Position numbers and translations under genes: made by a program. From positions 298,234-362,233 of the forward strand of contig CBDFLD010000014.1 of NCBI GenBank assembly GCA_965249005.1: a stretch of 64,000 nt of DNA. Direction: 5' to 3'. Positions 36,312-45,352 of this stretch are shown one piece after another (positions within the stretch are counted from its first letter, which is position 1; every line of letters begins with the position of its first letter). The DNA is from CBDFLD01 sp965249005. Its GTDB lineage: Bacteria; Acidobacteriota; UBA6911. The notes under the pieces were generated by a model. The model searched no databases, was not told the origin of the DNA, and saw nothing but the letters and a program-made list of their open reading frames with translations.

Positions 36312-36945
36312 TTCTATTTCACCTGCCGAAATATTCCATATTCAAACTCCGTCATTGCTTTTTAGTATTCACACTTCGGAGGATCGTACAAGGTCATTGG
36401 TCAAATTCTGGTCCGATGGCCCAGTGGCAAAGAACAAAGGCTGACCAAAGTCCTCGGTAATGGAATATTGGAAATCGAAGAAGACGACTAGTGCCCGCGG
36501 CGAGCTAAAATGCTTCGAGGGTCGATTGCCACATTCTACTTGCTGAACCTCAGCGCGACTTCCGCACGCCCATCAAAAGGGTCGATCGTCACATGCTCCT
36601 TCGAGGAGAGGATAGTAAAAACAAGCTGCATCTCGGAAGTACGTCTCTGCTGAGATGCCTTGCCTGATAGGTTCCGATACGGTGTTGTTATGTCTCCTTG
36701 ACAACACCTAATTTCCCCAATTAGAGCGACGGCGAGACAGCCTGGACGAGTCCCGTTTGGATCGGAGAATAGAGAGATCCTCCCCACGTTTGCCTGGTTT
36801 TCGTCCTGCCCCTTTTCGAAGAACTAAAAAAACGTGGGAAAGGTCCCTAATGCTCTCTCTCGACCCAGACCCGCTCCCCTAGCAGACGGAAGAGTTGTGT
36901 CTTCCCTTCTCACGTACTCGATCGTAATCAGGTAAAAACGACACT
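36312..36945. other. Gene-poor spacer with structured repeat
   Basis: 634 bases without a supportable gene. It is less GC-rich than its surroundings. It holds the repeat at 36606-36708. The 83-codon open frame at 36536-36787 on the minus strand is mostly repeat sequence and is not accepted as a gene. Confidence 0.6.
36606..36708. repeat. Structured repeat, uninterrupted copy
   Basis: The first 56 bases are identical to 45091-45146, and the following bases continue as a similar sequence to GGTGTTGT. Here GGTGTTGT (36681-36688) is followed by 12 bases and its inverse ACAACACC (36701-36708), an eight-base-pair stem. A second stem, GCATCTC/GAGATGC, lies inside the first half. In the other copy the same site is split by the IS91-like element, with TATGTCTCCTTGACAAC resuming at 47751. 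Confidence 0.85.
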
Positions 36946-37752
36946 CTACAGGGAGAATCGCTGATTGGAAGTGCTACTCGCACCGTCTCTAGGCGTGTTG
37001 ATGAGTTCCAATACTTCTTCCCATGGTGTCGTCCATGTATAGAGACCGTTTAGGAAGGAACGGAGTTTCACCTCGCCCACGATGCTACGCCTGCCCGATT
37101 GTCCCTTGACGTGTCTGTATTTCTTAAGCGAGGGCTTGTTGTGCGACGACACCGTGGCACACGCTCTGCTTATCCCGTGAGCACGACAATAGTCGTACAA
37201 TACTTCAGTCATGACCCGCCAGATCCGCTGACCACGGTACTTAGGTAACACTTCGACATCGGAGAGAAATATGATGTCAGACGGAATCTCGCCTTGAATC
37301 ATTTCACACCACATCGCAGTGAAATAACCACGCTGGCACGTCTCATAAGCGACTGTTTTTCGACCAGTATCGGTCGGGCGGCGGGCCAGCAGGACCAGGC
37401 TGTTTGGGATATCCGACAGGTGTTTGCTGAGACGCTTCATGGGAATGCCAGCCGGGGTTTCATCTCGAATGTTGTCCAATTCCTCGACGGACTCGATGAC
37501 TATGCAATCGGTGCCGTTCTTGTCCACGACGCGGTCTCCGGGAACACACGGACTTTGCGTATCGATATAGTGAATGACAACACAGGCAACTTGCCACCGG
37601 TAGATTGGGGCGACGGCATTGCGAGCGACAACCAGTAAGGTTCTCCACAGTCCGATGCCGCGGTAAAAGTAAGAGATACGCTGCCAAATCCTCGGGAGGG
37701 CATCATGCAGCTTTTCGAAGCCACTGTAATGGAAGATGCTCGTTCCGTTCAT
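36946..37752 (-). CDS. GNAT-family acetyltransferase-like protein
   Basis: 268 residues from ATG 37752, with GGAGGAGA just upstream; the GTG at 37764 is less likely. The C-terminal half has the GNAT acetyl-CoA loop in VEVLPKYRGQRIWRVMTEVL followed by SSHNKPSLKKYRHV, the usual beta-bulge and last helix. The N-terminal 100 residues are not recognised and include an aromatic-rich stretch. Base composition is lower in GC than its neighbours, suggesting separate origin. It is isolated, beside a DUF305 relic and repeats. Acceptor unknown. Confidence 0.55.
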   Translation of the reverse strand: MNGTSIFHYSGFEKLHDALPRIWQRISYFYRGIGLWRTLLVVARNAVAPIYRWQVACVVIHYIDTQSPCVPGDRVVDKNGTDCIVIESVEELDNIRDETPAGIPMKRLSKHLSDIPNSLVLLARRPTDTGRKTVAYETCQRGYFTAMWCEMIQGEIPSDIIFLSDVEVLPKYRGQRIWRVMTEVLYDYCRAHGISRACATVSSHNKPSLKKYRHVKGQSGRRSIVGEVKLRSFLNGLYTWTTPWEEVLELINTPRDGASSTSNQRFSL

Positions 37753-37785
37753 GTTCTCCTCCACTGACGAGACAATTCGCTTAGG

Positions 37786-38090
37786 CTAATTCGCTCTGGG
37801 ACGGTGATCATGATGTTGCGGTGAGGATAGATGGATCATATCAAGATGCGAAGGAAAATGCATCTTGGCCTGTCCGGCGTCATTGAGCCCGGCCGACAGT
37901 CCTGCACGGGGATCGTCAGAAAGTCTGACCAGGAGCGCATTCATCCGCTCGATCTCGGTAGCCTGGTCGTTGACGACATTCGTGACGAACTCGAACAGTA
38001 CGGGATCGTACGCTGAACCCGGTTGTTCGAGGAGTTCCTTGACCATTGTTACCGCGCCTTCGTGGGAGAGCTGTCCACGGTGAGTATCTA
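37786..38090 (-). pseudogene. C-terminal relic of a DUF305 protein
   Basis: Reading the minus strand, the frame gives HEGAVTMVKELLEQPGS and then FVTNVVNDQATEIERMNALL, the helix pair that ends DUF305 (ferritin-like) proteins. The frame stays open upstream to a stop near 38145 but has no start codon before the internal ATG at 38046, and the N-terminal helices and signal peptide are missing. The C-terminal tail is His-rich (HHDHRPRAN). I read it as an N-terminally truncated relic in a decayed region; a short real protein of 86 residues from 38046 is the alternative. Confidence 0.5.
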
Positions 38091-38436
38091 ATAGATGTCT
38101 GGCACAGTTTGACCGGAAGTATCGTCGGTTTCGAACTGAGTTTCATAATCTATAGCGAAATAGACGCCGACAAAAAAGTAACGCTCAAGCACGGCACGAT
38201 AACGAGGCAAGACAGCGCGGAGATCCAACGTTGGGTGAGGCCCTTCAAATCAAGAAAAAGGGTCAGACAATAAAAGTATGTCTTGACATTTGAGTTGCCA
38301 TAGACGTTCTATGGGGGTTAGTTCTGGTCACCTTCCGGCTGCCCAGATCGCCCACGGGGCTCTGATGTCGATGGCGGAGCGACGGCATATTAAGGCCTCC
38401 GAGGTTGTCTAATTTTAGCTGCCTTCGAGGTGGGCT

Positions 38437-39384
38437 ATGATGACAATTCAGCAATCGACTGCAAAACGACAGTCCGCTCCTAAACCATCTCGACGCCACT
38501 TTATTAGAACCACCACGCTGGGAACGCTGGCTGTCGGTGCCACTTCTTTCAGCCCTTCTGTAAAGCCTCAGGAAAGGAACGCAAGAGCCCAGCGAATCCC
38601 TTTGAAGATCGGGCACCGGGCGGCGAGCATGAAGATGGTGGGGAATTTCCACGTCTTTAAACTGGCCCGGCAGATCCCGGGGTTGTTGGGTGTGGAATTG
38701 CAGGTCGCTGCGGGAGATCCCAATCTCCGGGACTGGGATGCGGTGCGCCGTTACAAGAAAGAAGCGAATCGGTGGGGTATTGCGATCCCCTCACTGGCCG
38801 GCGTCTGGGATCGGGGCGTATCCATCAGACGGTCTCCTGTGGCGGGGATTAATCTCCTTCAGTCGATTCGGGCGGCTGAACTTCTGGGGTCAAGCGTCAT
38901 TCTGGTCGCCTTTTTCGGGGACAACGCCCCGGACATGAACGATGAATCTTCCTTCGGTCCGGTGGCAGAGCTTTTGCGGGCCGCGGCCCCTTCTGCGGCA
39001 GATGCCGGTGTGACCCTAGGGCTGGAGAATTCCCTGAGCCCCGCCGACAATAAAAGACTGGTCGATCTGGCAGACAGTCCCAGTGTCAAAGTCTATTACG
39101 ATGCCTACAATATGGCCCACTACGGGCACGGAGACCAGGCAGTCGCGGGAATCAAGTTACTGGGAAAGGAGCGAATCTGTCAGGTACACGTGAAGAACGG
39201 GGAGAAACTCATCGAGCAGCCGGGCCCGATTGATTGGCGAGCGGCCTTTGAGGCATTCAATGAGATTGGGTACGAGGGATGGTACATTCTCGAATCCCGC
39301 CATACCGATCACACCCAGGTCATTGAGGCCACCACCAGGAACATCGAATTCCTGACAAAAGTCTGCCAGATGCCGTCTGGATAA
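38437..39384 (+). CDS. Tat-exported sugar phosphate isomerase/epimerase-like TIM-barrel protein
   Basis: 315 residues with a Tat signal (SRRHFIRTTTLGTLA). The barrel is of the xylose-isomerase-like AP endonuclease 2 type: LLGVELQVAAGD, LGLENSLSP, VYYDAYNMAHYGHGD and ICQVHVKNG supply the usual Glu, Asp and His metal ligands, and ILESRH the last Glu. Despite the name, exported members are believed to act on unphosphorylated sugars or keto-sugars. GAGGTGG lies just before the start. It is the first of three exported proteins (isomerase-like, PQQ dehydrogenase, double DUF1080) on the same strand. Confidence 0.8.
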   Translation: MMTIQQSTAKRQSAPKPSRRHFIRTTTLGTLAVGATSFSPSVKPQERNARAQRIPLKIGHRAASMKMVGNFHVFKLARQIPGLLGVELQVAAGDPNLRDWDAVRRYKKEANRWGIAIPSLAGVWDRGVSIRRSPVAGINLLQSIRAAELLGSSVILVAFFGDNAPDMNDESSFGPVAELLRAAAPSAADAGVTLGLENSLSPADNKRLVDLADSPSVKVYYDAYNMAHYGHGDQAVAGIKLLGKERICQVHVKNGEKLIEQPGPIDWRAAFEAFNEIGYEGWYILESRHTDHTQVIEATTRNIEFLTKVCQMPSG

Positions 39385-39473
39385 GATCGAAGGGTGTCCG
39401 GTTCGAAGTGAGAGTTATGGAGAGAAGGGATTTACCTCCCGCGGGGGAAGCGCCTCGAGGTCGGGAAGAATCT

Positions 39474-41396
39474 ATGAATAAGCATCGAGACCCGAGCAAG
39501 ACGAAGACAGATGCTTGTCAAGACAAAGGGCGGAATATTTCACGGCGCGTCTTTGCAAAACGTGTCAGCGCCAGCGTAGCAGCCACAAGCGTCGGGGCTA
39601 CCTTACTGAGCGGCTGCGAAAGCAGGCAAACGACTTTGACGTCGGAGATGACTCCCACTAATAAAGGGGCTGAGTGGCCCTATTGGGGTGGCAACCAAGA
39701 AGGGACGCGTTTCTCTCCCTTAAAGCAGATTAACAAAGACAACGTCCACCGACTGCAACACGCCTGGACCTACCATACGGGTGACATTAGTGACGGTACC
39801 ACCAACCCCACAAGGACGGCCTTTGAGTGCACGCCCATTGTGGTGGACGGTCGTATGTTCATCGTTACCCCCTTTGGACGTGCTGTGGCCCTCGATCCGG
39901 AGACGGGAAAGGAACTGTGGGTCTATGATCCCCAGCTCGACCTGAACAAAAGGTACAATCTTTGGGCCAACCGGGGCGCCGTCTATTGGCGCTTGGGCAA
40001 TGAGCGGCGGCTTTTGTACGGGACCCTGGATGGGCGGTTAATCGCTTTGAACGCAGAAACGGGCAGACCCTGTCCGGACTTTGGTCAGCAGGGAACGGTC
40101 TATGTCAATGCCGTGATTACCTCTCCTCCCACCATTTATCGAGACTTGGTTATTGTCGGAGGAAACAAGCCTGTCTTAAACGCATACCATGTGCGTAATG
40201 GTCAATTGGCGTGGACCTTTCACAAAGTGCCTCCCACCGACGAAAGAGCAAAGTCTACTTGGGCGGGTGATTCTTGGAAGCACCGGCGCGGCAGCGTGGC
40301 ATGGGCCCCCTTGAGTGTGGATGAAGAGCGCGGGATACTTTTTGTCCCAACCGATTCACCGACCTACGATTACTATGGAGGCGATCGTGCCGGTGACAAT
40401 TTATACGCCAATTGTGTGCTTGCCTTGGAGGTGACAACCGGCAAACTTATTTGGCATTTTCAGACCAGCCATCACGACATCTGGGACTATGATCTGCCCG
40501 CCCAACCCGTTCTGATCCAGGTACGGCGAGGAACTCAACAGATCCCGGCGGTGGCCCAGATCACCAAACAAGGATTTGTCTTTGTACTGGATCGCCTCAC
40601 CGGCGAACCCTTGTTTCCCGTAGAAGAACGCTCCGTACCCGCAAGCCACCTCCCTGCAGAAGTCACCTCGCCCACCCAGCCTTTTCCCACCAAGCCGGCT
40701 CCCTTTGCACGGCAGTCGATGACCCTCGACGAACTCAGCACCGTTACCGCCGAGCATCATGCCTGGGCGCGTGAGCTCGCTGACAAGTACCCCTTGGGTT
40801 CGCTGTACCACCCAGGCACCTTAGAAGGTGTCATTATTTTTCCGAGCAACCAAGGCGGCGGTGAGTGGGGCGGTGCAGCGTTCGATCCCCAGACACAAAG
40901 ACTCTATGTCAACGGCACGAACCTGGCTGACATTCTCGCCATGGAAAATACTTACCGGCGTCGCCAGATCGGCATTCGTCAAAACAAGTTTTGGGATCCG
41001 AAAAAACTCTGGCCCTGTCAGCAACCGCCCTGGGGAACCCTGACTGCGTTCGACACCAGTAGCGGCGAGACAGTCTGGCAAGTGCCTCTGGGTGTTGTTG
41101 AAGAGCTGGTGGAAAAGGGCATCCCTCCCACTGGAACCATCAACATTGGCGGCCCTATTGTGACGGCGGGAGGACTCGTCTTCATTGGCGCCAGCAATGA
41201 CAGCCGTTTTCGCGCCTTTGATCGGGACACGGGTAAAGAACTGTGGGTCGCCAAGATGGACGGAAGTGGCCACGCTGTCCCGATGACTTATCAGGGACCC
41301 AAGAGTGGAAGGCAGTACGTGGTCATCGCCGCCGGCGGCGGAAATAAACTAAGCCATAGATTTACCGACGCGCTCGTCGCTTTTGCATTGCCCTAG
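39474..41396 (+). CDS. Tat-exported PQQ-dependent (glucose-dehydrogenase-like) quinoprotein, probable lipoprotein
   Basis: 640 residues from ATG 39474, with GGGAAG upstream; the frame opens at GTG 39408. The leader ISRRVFAKRV carries a Tat motif and ends LLSGCES, a lipobox, so it is probably anchored after export. The PQQ propeller resembles membrane glucose dehydrogenase but without its N-terminal membrane helices: SHHDIWDYDLPAQPVL holds the catalytic Asp338, and no vicinal Cys pair or haem motif is present. It would oxidise a sugar to a lactone or keto-sugar. It lies between an isomerase-like protein and a DUF1080 protein. Confidence 0.82.
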   Translation: MNKHRDPSKTKTDACQDKGRNISRRVFAKRVSASVAATSVGATLLSGCESRQTTLTSEMTPTNKGAEWPYWGGNQEGTRFSPLKQINKDNVHRLQHAWTYHTGDISDGTTNPTRTAFECTPIVVDGRMFIVTPFGRAVALDPETGKELWVYDPQLDLNKRYNLWANRGAVYWRLGNERRLLYGTLDGRLIALNAETGRPCPDFGQQGTVYVNAVITSPPTIYRDLVIVGGNKPVLNAYHVRNGQLAWTFHKVPPTDERAKSTWAGDSWKHRRGSVAWAPLSVDEERGILFVPTDSPTYDYYGGDRAGDNLYANCVLALEVTTGKLIWHFQTSHHDIWDYDLPAQPVLIQVRRGTQQIPAVAQITKQGFVFVLDRLTGEPLFPVEERSVPASHLPAEVTSPTQPFPTKPAPFARQSMTLDELSTVTAEHHAWARELADKYPLGSLYHPGTLEGVIIFPSNQGGGEWGGAAFDPQTQRLYVNGTNLADILAMENTYRRRQIGIRQNKFWDPKKLWPCQQPPWGTLTAFDTSSGETVWQVPLGVVEELVEKGIPPTGTINIGGPIVTAGGLVFIGASNDSRFRAFDRDTGKELWVAKMDGSGHAVPMTYQGPKSGRQYVVIAAGGGNKLSHRFTDALVAFALP

Positions 41397-41552
41397 AATT
41401 GTTATTCGGAGGATATCGCGACTCGCCATGCAAGGTTCAAAGGAGCGTTTTTCATACAATCAAAGGCTCGTAGAGAGACCCGGTGGGCCGTCTCCGATTT
41501 CATGTATAGCCAAATTTTCACACCTTCTGAGGACATAGGAGGAGAAATCGGT

Positions 41553-42797
41553 ATGCGAGCAAGAGTCTTAGCTGTCGTCTTTTGGATGCTCGTTCTTTTC
41601 GGGTGCTCTGGGCCCGCGCAACACGACGCCGCGTCTTTCCAAAACGAGGCGACATGGGAGCCCCTCTTTAATGGAAAGGACCTTGCAGGCTGGGAAGTAG
41701 TGGGCGCTGGCGAGTGGACTGTCGAAGACGGCGAGATCGTAGTGAGACGTAATCCCAATCAGTCCGGCGCCGGCTGGCTGGTGACAAAAAAAGACTATGA
41801 CGATTTTAAACTCAAACTGAAATTTAAGACGCGGTTCGAAAATTTCAACAGTGGGATTTTGGTGCGGGATCCCGGCCATGCCAAGATCTTCCGGCCCGCC
41901 TTTAATGGCTATGAGATCCAGATTTACCAAGGCCAGGGCGGGAGTGAGAGAAATACTAATGGTGCGATTTATGACTTGGCTCGCTCCTACCCTAAAAAGA
42001 TGGATCGGGATGCGTGGACTGAGTTTGAGATTCACTGTATTGGAGATCATGTTGTGACCTTCATGAACGGTGAAAAAATGGCTGATGTCCACAGTCGTCG
42101 CTCCTATATGGGGGGCATTGGTCTTCAGTTGCATGGAGGACGGGAGGAAGTTGAGTTTCGGTGGAAAGACCTGGACATCATGGAGCTGCCAGAGACGCCG
42201 CGAGACTTTCAGCTGCTGGAAGAGCAATTGGAGCAGGCACCCGGTGAGTTTGTGGCCCTGCTGCATGGCAAGAGTCTCGAGGAGGACTTCGAGATGTACT
42301 GGGAGGGGGGCGCCAACTGGTCGTTGAGAGACGGCGTGCTGCGCGGAGAGAGCCCGGAGAAGATTTCCTGGATCTTTACCAAAGCGAGCTATTCTGACTT
42401 TGTGCTGGCGTTCGATTTCAGAATCAATCGGGGAGGCAATGCCGGTGTTTGTATCCGATTCCCTTGGCCGAAAGACGGCAATACCAGTAAGGGGCCAGCC
42501 TTCCTTGGCTACGAGTGTCAAATCGAGGAGACTGGAGTCACGAATCCCACCGGATCCATTTATGAGCTGGCTCGAGCCTACACCACCGACTTGTGGCATC
42601 GGAAAATCCACAGGCCAGAAGCCTGGAATCACTATCGAATCTATGCCAAAGGAGACCAGATCACCGTTTACGTTAACCGAAGAAAAACGGCTGAAACACA
42701 TACAGAACGAAGCTTTGCAGGGAGGATTGGTTTCCAGGTACACGAGCCGGCCGAGTGGGTCGAATACCGGAATGTTCAAATCAAAGTCATTCGATGA
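41553..42797 (+). CDS. Lipoprotein with two DUF1080 domains
   Basis: 414 residues from ATG 41553, preceded by GGAGGAGA. The leader ends VLFGCSG, a lipobox. Two DUF1080 jelly-rolls follow: residues about 35-215 (PLFNGKDLAGWEVV, NSGILVRDPG, YEIQIYQ) and about 235-410 (LLHGKSLEEDFEMYW, GNAGVCIRF, YECQIEE). Duplication within one chain is unusual compared with the single-domain protein at 30041. The family is linked to cleavage of 3-keto-sugars. It ends the three-gene exported cluster. Confidence 0.8.
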   Translation: MRARVLAVVFWMLVLFGCSGPAQHDAASFQNEATWEPLFNGKDLAGWEVVGAGEWTVEDGEIVVRRNPNQSGAGWLVTKKDYDDFKLKLKFKTRFENFNSGILVRDPGHAKIFRPAFNGYEIQIYQGQGGSERNTNGAIYDLARSYPKKMDRDAWTEFEIHCIGDHVVTFMNGEKMADVHSRRSYMGGIGLQLHGGREEVEFRWKDLDIMELPETPRDFQLLEEQLEQAPGEFVALLHGKSLEEDFEMYWEGGANWSLRDGVLRGESPEKISWIFTKASYSDFVLAFDFRINRGGNAGVCIRFPWPKDGNTSKGPAFLGYECQIEETGVTNPTGSIYELARAYTTDLWHRKIHRPEAWNHYRIYAKGDQITVYVNRRKTAETHTERSFAGRIGFQVHEPAEWVEYRNVQIKVIR

Positions 42798-42889
42798 GAT
42801 AGCATCCCCGCAGCGCGATGAGACACCTCCCCAGCGGGGATTTTCAGGAGTCGTCCGCGGTCTGCAGATCCGTTACCGGCCAATCCATT

Positions 42890-42911
42890 GAGAGGATAGT
42901 ACTATCCTCTC
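42890..42911. repeat. 22-bp perfect palindrome
   Basis: GAGAGGATAGT followed directly by ACTATCCTCTC. The half-site GAGAGGATAGT is the same 11-mer that begins both copies of the structured repeat (36606 and 45091). It is about 90 bases after the DUF1080 stop, without a T-run, so it does not look like a classical terminator. It may be a residue of a repeat end. Confidence 0.8.
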
Positions 42912-43049
42912 TACCATTTTGCCATGCCGACCCCATTGCTTGGAAGTTCGGTGAGCTTTCCGCTGTAAGTGGAACGCCAATTCCGACTCGGTCTGCTGGC
43001 CTTCGGAATTGCTTCCGTCGAAGAGACACCGCTTGCGCGTTCGCGGCTC

Positions 43050-43706
43050 TCAAGAACAGCGTATGTCATGGGTGCCCCAAGTGCCCATGCTGGCCGCCGC
43101 GAGGAACCGACTGACCATCGAGTTGAAGGCGGTTGCTTCCTCCAAGTTCAACATATGTCCGGAGCGCGGAAGGACATAAAGGCCGGCCGAAGGTGCCGCC
43201 TGTTTAAGGTAAATCGTTGCGGAGATGCTTGGCGCATCGTCGTCACCGGCCACGAGCAACATCGGCGTCTCGATCGCGCGGAGCTGATCTTCGAGACCAT
43301 CGAAGGCGGGTCGTTTCGCCTGGATCGCTCGCAGCGTATGAGCTGAGCCAGGACTGGAGTGAGTAGCAAGCCGGCGCTCGAAGGCACGGAACGCCGCAGG
43401 GTCCTTGCGAGCAAAAGACGCGCGCGTTGGACTTGCGGCGATGTCCACGAATACTTTCTCCATGCCTTCCGAATCAAGCCTGTCGGCAAGGGCCCGGGCC
43501 TGTGCTTGAAACTCCGCACGCTCCCCGCTCGCCGCCAGCGCCCCGTAACCGGTTCCAGCGAGCGTAAGGGAGAGCGCTCTGCGGGGATGGGTCAGGCCGA
43601 AGTAGAGCGTTGTGAACGAGCTTGGGACATGCCCAAGCACAGCTTCGGCCACAACCAAGGTTGTAACACTCGTCCTCGTCCTCGACGAGCAGGACAAAGA
43701 GGTCAC
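43050..43706 (-). pseudogene. Alpha/beta-hydrolase relic lacking N-terminus and nucleophile
   Basis: The minus-strand frame gives FTTLYFGLTHPRRALSLTLAGTG, where the strand after the nucleophile elbow is clear, then LLVAGDDDAPS and LPRSGHMLNLEE with the late Asp and His. Where the G-x-S-x-G elbow should precede FTTLYFG, the frame reads GHVPSS with no serine nucleophile, and the first about 90 residues of a normal enzyme are missing. The relic abuts the 5' end of the enolase-superfamily gene. A frameshifted 5' part is possible because another frame is open at 43474-43749. Confidence 0.65.
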
Positions 43707-43755
43707 GACGCCATCCGCGCGGTGATTGGCATGGAGGAAAGAGTAACACTAGTTG

Positions 43756-44925
43756 ATGAATTCACATAGATCGCGCTTACGAGGTGATTGCGTGGTTCGG
43801 GTGCGCTGGAAATTTGGGCAGGCAGCGTTGCACGTTTTCGTGAAAGTTGAGACCGATGACGGGATCGTGGGGTGGGGTGAGGCAACCCTGGAAGGTAAAG
43901 CCCGCTCGGTCGAGAAGGCGATCGAAGATTGCAAAGATCTGATCATCGGCTGGGATCCCCGCGACATCGAAAAGATCTGGCGCCGCCTCTACCGGCATAG
44001 TTTCTGGGTGGGCGGGCCACTTCAGATGAGCGCCATCGGCGGAATCGAAACTGCGTGCTGGGACATCCTGGGGAAAAGCCTCGACCAACCAGTCTGGCGG
44101 CTGCTTGGCGGGAGGTTGCGCGACAAAGTTCTGGCCTATGTCAACGGATGGTATCTCGGCGCCCAATCGCCGGACGAATACGCCGAGCGCGCCAGAGAAG
44201 TCATCAAGCAAGGATACCGTGCCCTGAAATGGGACCCGTTCGGCCCGGCCGATCTTACTCTCGATATCGACGCTGAAAAAGAGGCGCTCGAGCAGATCAA
44301 GGCCATCCGTTCGGCGGTGGGACCGGACGTCCATCTTCTGATCGAGGCGCACGCCCGCTTCAATGTTTTTACTGCGGTTCGGCTGGCAAAGAAAATGGCG
44401 CCGTACGACATCTACTTCTTCGAGGAACCGGTGCCGCCCGAAAATGAAGACGCCATGAGGCGCGTGGCGGATCTATCTCCGGTCCAGATCGCAACAGGCG
44501 AACACCTCTGTTCCCGCCACGATGTCCGGCGGTTGCTGGAACGGCATGCCGTCGGAATACTGCAGGCGGACCTGATCCATGTCGGAGGAATCTTCGAGCT
44601 GAAAAAAATCGCGGCGATGGCTGAAGCCTACTACGTGGGATTGGCTCCTCACCTACCCAATGGGTTCATCAGCGGCGCGGCCACCCTTCAGGTCGACGCC
44701 ACCAGCCCCTCGTTCGTGATCCAGGAGTTTCTTCCCCCACCCCACGAGTGGCAGTACGATCTGGTCGACAAACCGTTGCGCGCGGAGGGTGGGTACCTTG
44801 CCATTCCCGACGGCCCCGGAATCGGCATCAACCTCAACGAAGCCGTCGCCGCCGAACACCCGTATCAGCCGGTCGAGGTCAACCTTTACAAAACCGACTG
44901 GGTCGAGTCCTTCGGCAAAGAGTAG
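43756..44925 (+). CDS. Enolase-superfamily (mandelate racemase/sugar acid dehydratase-like) enzyme
   Basis: 389 residues. VKVETDDGIVGWGEATLEGK marks the N-terminal capping domain; the barrel carries LIEAHARFN, FFEEPVPPEN and ATGEHLCSRH, giving the acidic metal ligands, and LAPHLPNGF the catalytic His. This arrangement resembles galactonate and mannonate/galactarate dehydratases, so a sugar-acid dehydratase is likely. The first about 20 residues (SHRSRLRGDCVVRVRW) fit the family only loosely, and the gene starts at the edge of a hydrolase relic, so its 5' end may have been reshaped by a rearrangement. Confidence 0.8.
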   Translation: MNSHRSRLRGDCVVRVRWKFGQAALHVFVKVETDDGIVGWGEATLEGKARSVEKAIEDCKDLIIGWDPRDIEKIWRRLYRHSFWVGGPLQMSAIGGIETACWDILGKSLDQPVWRLLGGRLRDKVLAYVNGWYLGAQSPDEYAERAREVIKQGYRALKWDPFGPADLTLDIDAEKEALEQIKAIRSAVGPDVHLLIEAHARFNVFTAVRLAKKMAPYDIYFFEEPVPPENEDAMRRVADLSPVQIATGEHLCSRHDVRRLLERHAVGILQADLIHVGGIFELKKIAAMAEAYYVGLAPHLPNGFISGAATLQVDATSPSFVIQEFLPPPHEWQYDLVDKPLRAEGGYLAIPDGPGIGINLNEAVAAEHPYQPVEVNLYKTDWVESFGKE

Positions 44926-45352
44926 GCTCCCGTAGGCGCCTTTCTCCGAAAGGCGCAGTCCTCACACGCCGCCCACGGAGGGAGTCGTCTACACGAGCCC
45001 TTCGCGCGCCTCGACAAAAGTGCCGATTTCCTCAGTTGCCAAAAGTCCAACAAATGCGGTCCGACTCCCTTTCCCCCCTTGTCACAATGGGAGAGGATAG
45101 TAAAAACAAGCTGCATCTCGGAAGTACGTCTCTGCTGAGATGCCTTCCCTGCAGCTTCTGATATGGTGTTGTTGAACTAAACCGCTGCGCGGTAGCTCAC
45201 TGCACGACGGCTTCGGCAGTAGAAATAAGCACATTTCTGCTTCCGATTCGCATTCACAGTTAATCCAAACTTTAGTGTAGAAGACAAGGGCTCCTCTCTG
45301 AGGCAGGATGTTGGTGTCGAATCAACATTCACGCCAAGAAAGGAGCCTTGCT
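44926..45352. other. Spacer holding repeat copy and left end of IS91-like element
   Basis: 427 bases. It includes repeat bases 45091-45173 and then the left end of the inserted element with a short hairpin ACCGC-TGC-GCGGT at 45181-45193. No gene is supported. AAAGGAG shortly before 45353 is the integrase ribosome-binding site. Confidence 0.6.
45091..45173. repeat. Structured repeat, copy split by the IS91-like element
   Basis: 56 identical bases then a similar sequence compared with 36606-36689, ending at GGTGTTGT (45165-45172). The partner arm follows only after 2.58 kb, as TATGTCTCCTTGACAAC at 47751-47767. Confidence 0.85.

Noticed and set aside
36536..36787. 83-codon minus-strand gene
   Set aside because: Most of it is the structured repeat, and the same peptide start (MQLVFTILS) appears at the other repeat copy and then diverges.
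38283..38310. Promoter before the isomerase-like gene (perfect TTGACA at 38283)
   Set aside because: No acceptable -10 box at 16-18 bases, so one box alone is not enough.
41568..42779. 403-codon minus-strand frame opposite the double DUF1080 gene
   Set aside because: Antisense shadow of a gene with a lipobox, ribosome-binding site and two domains.
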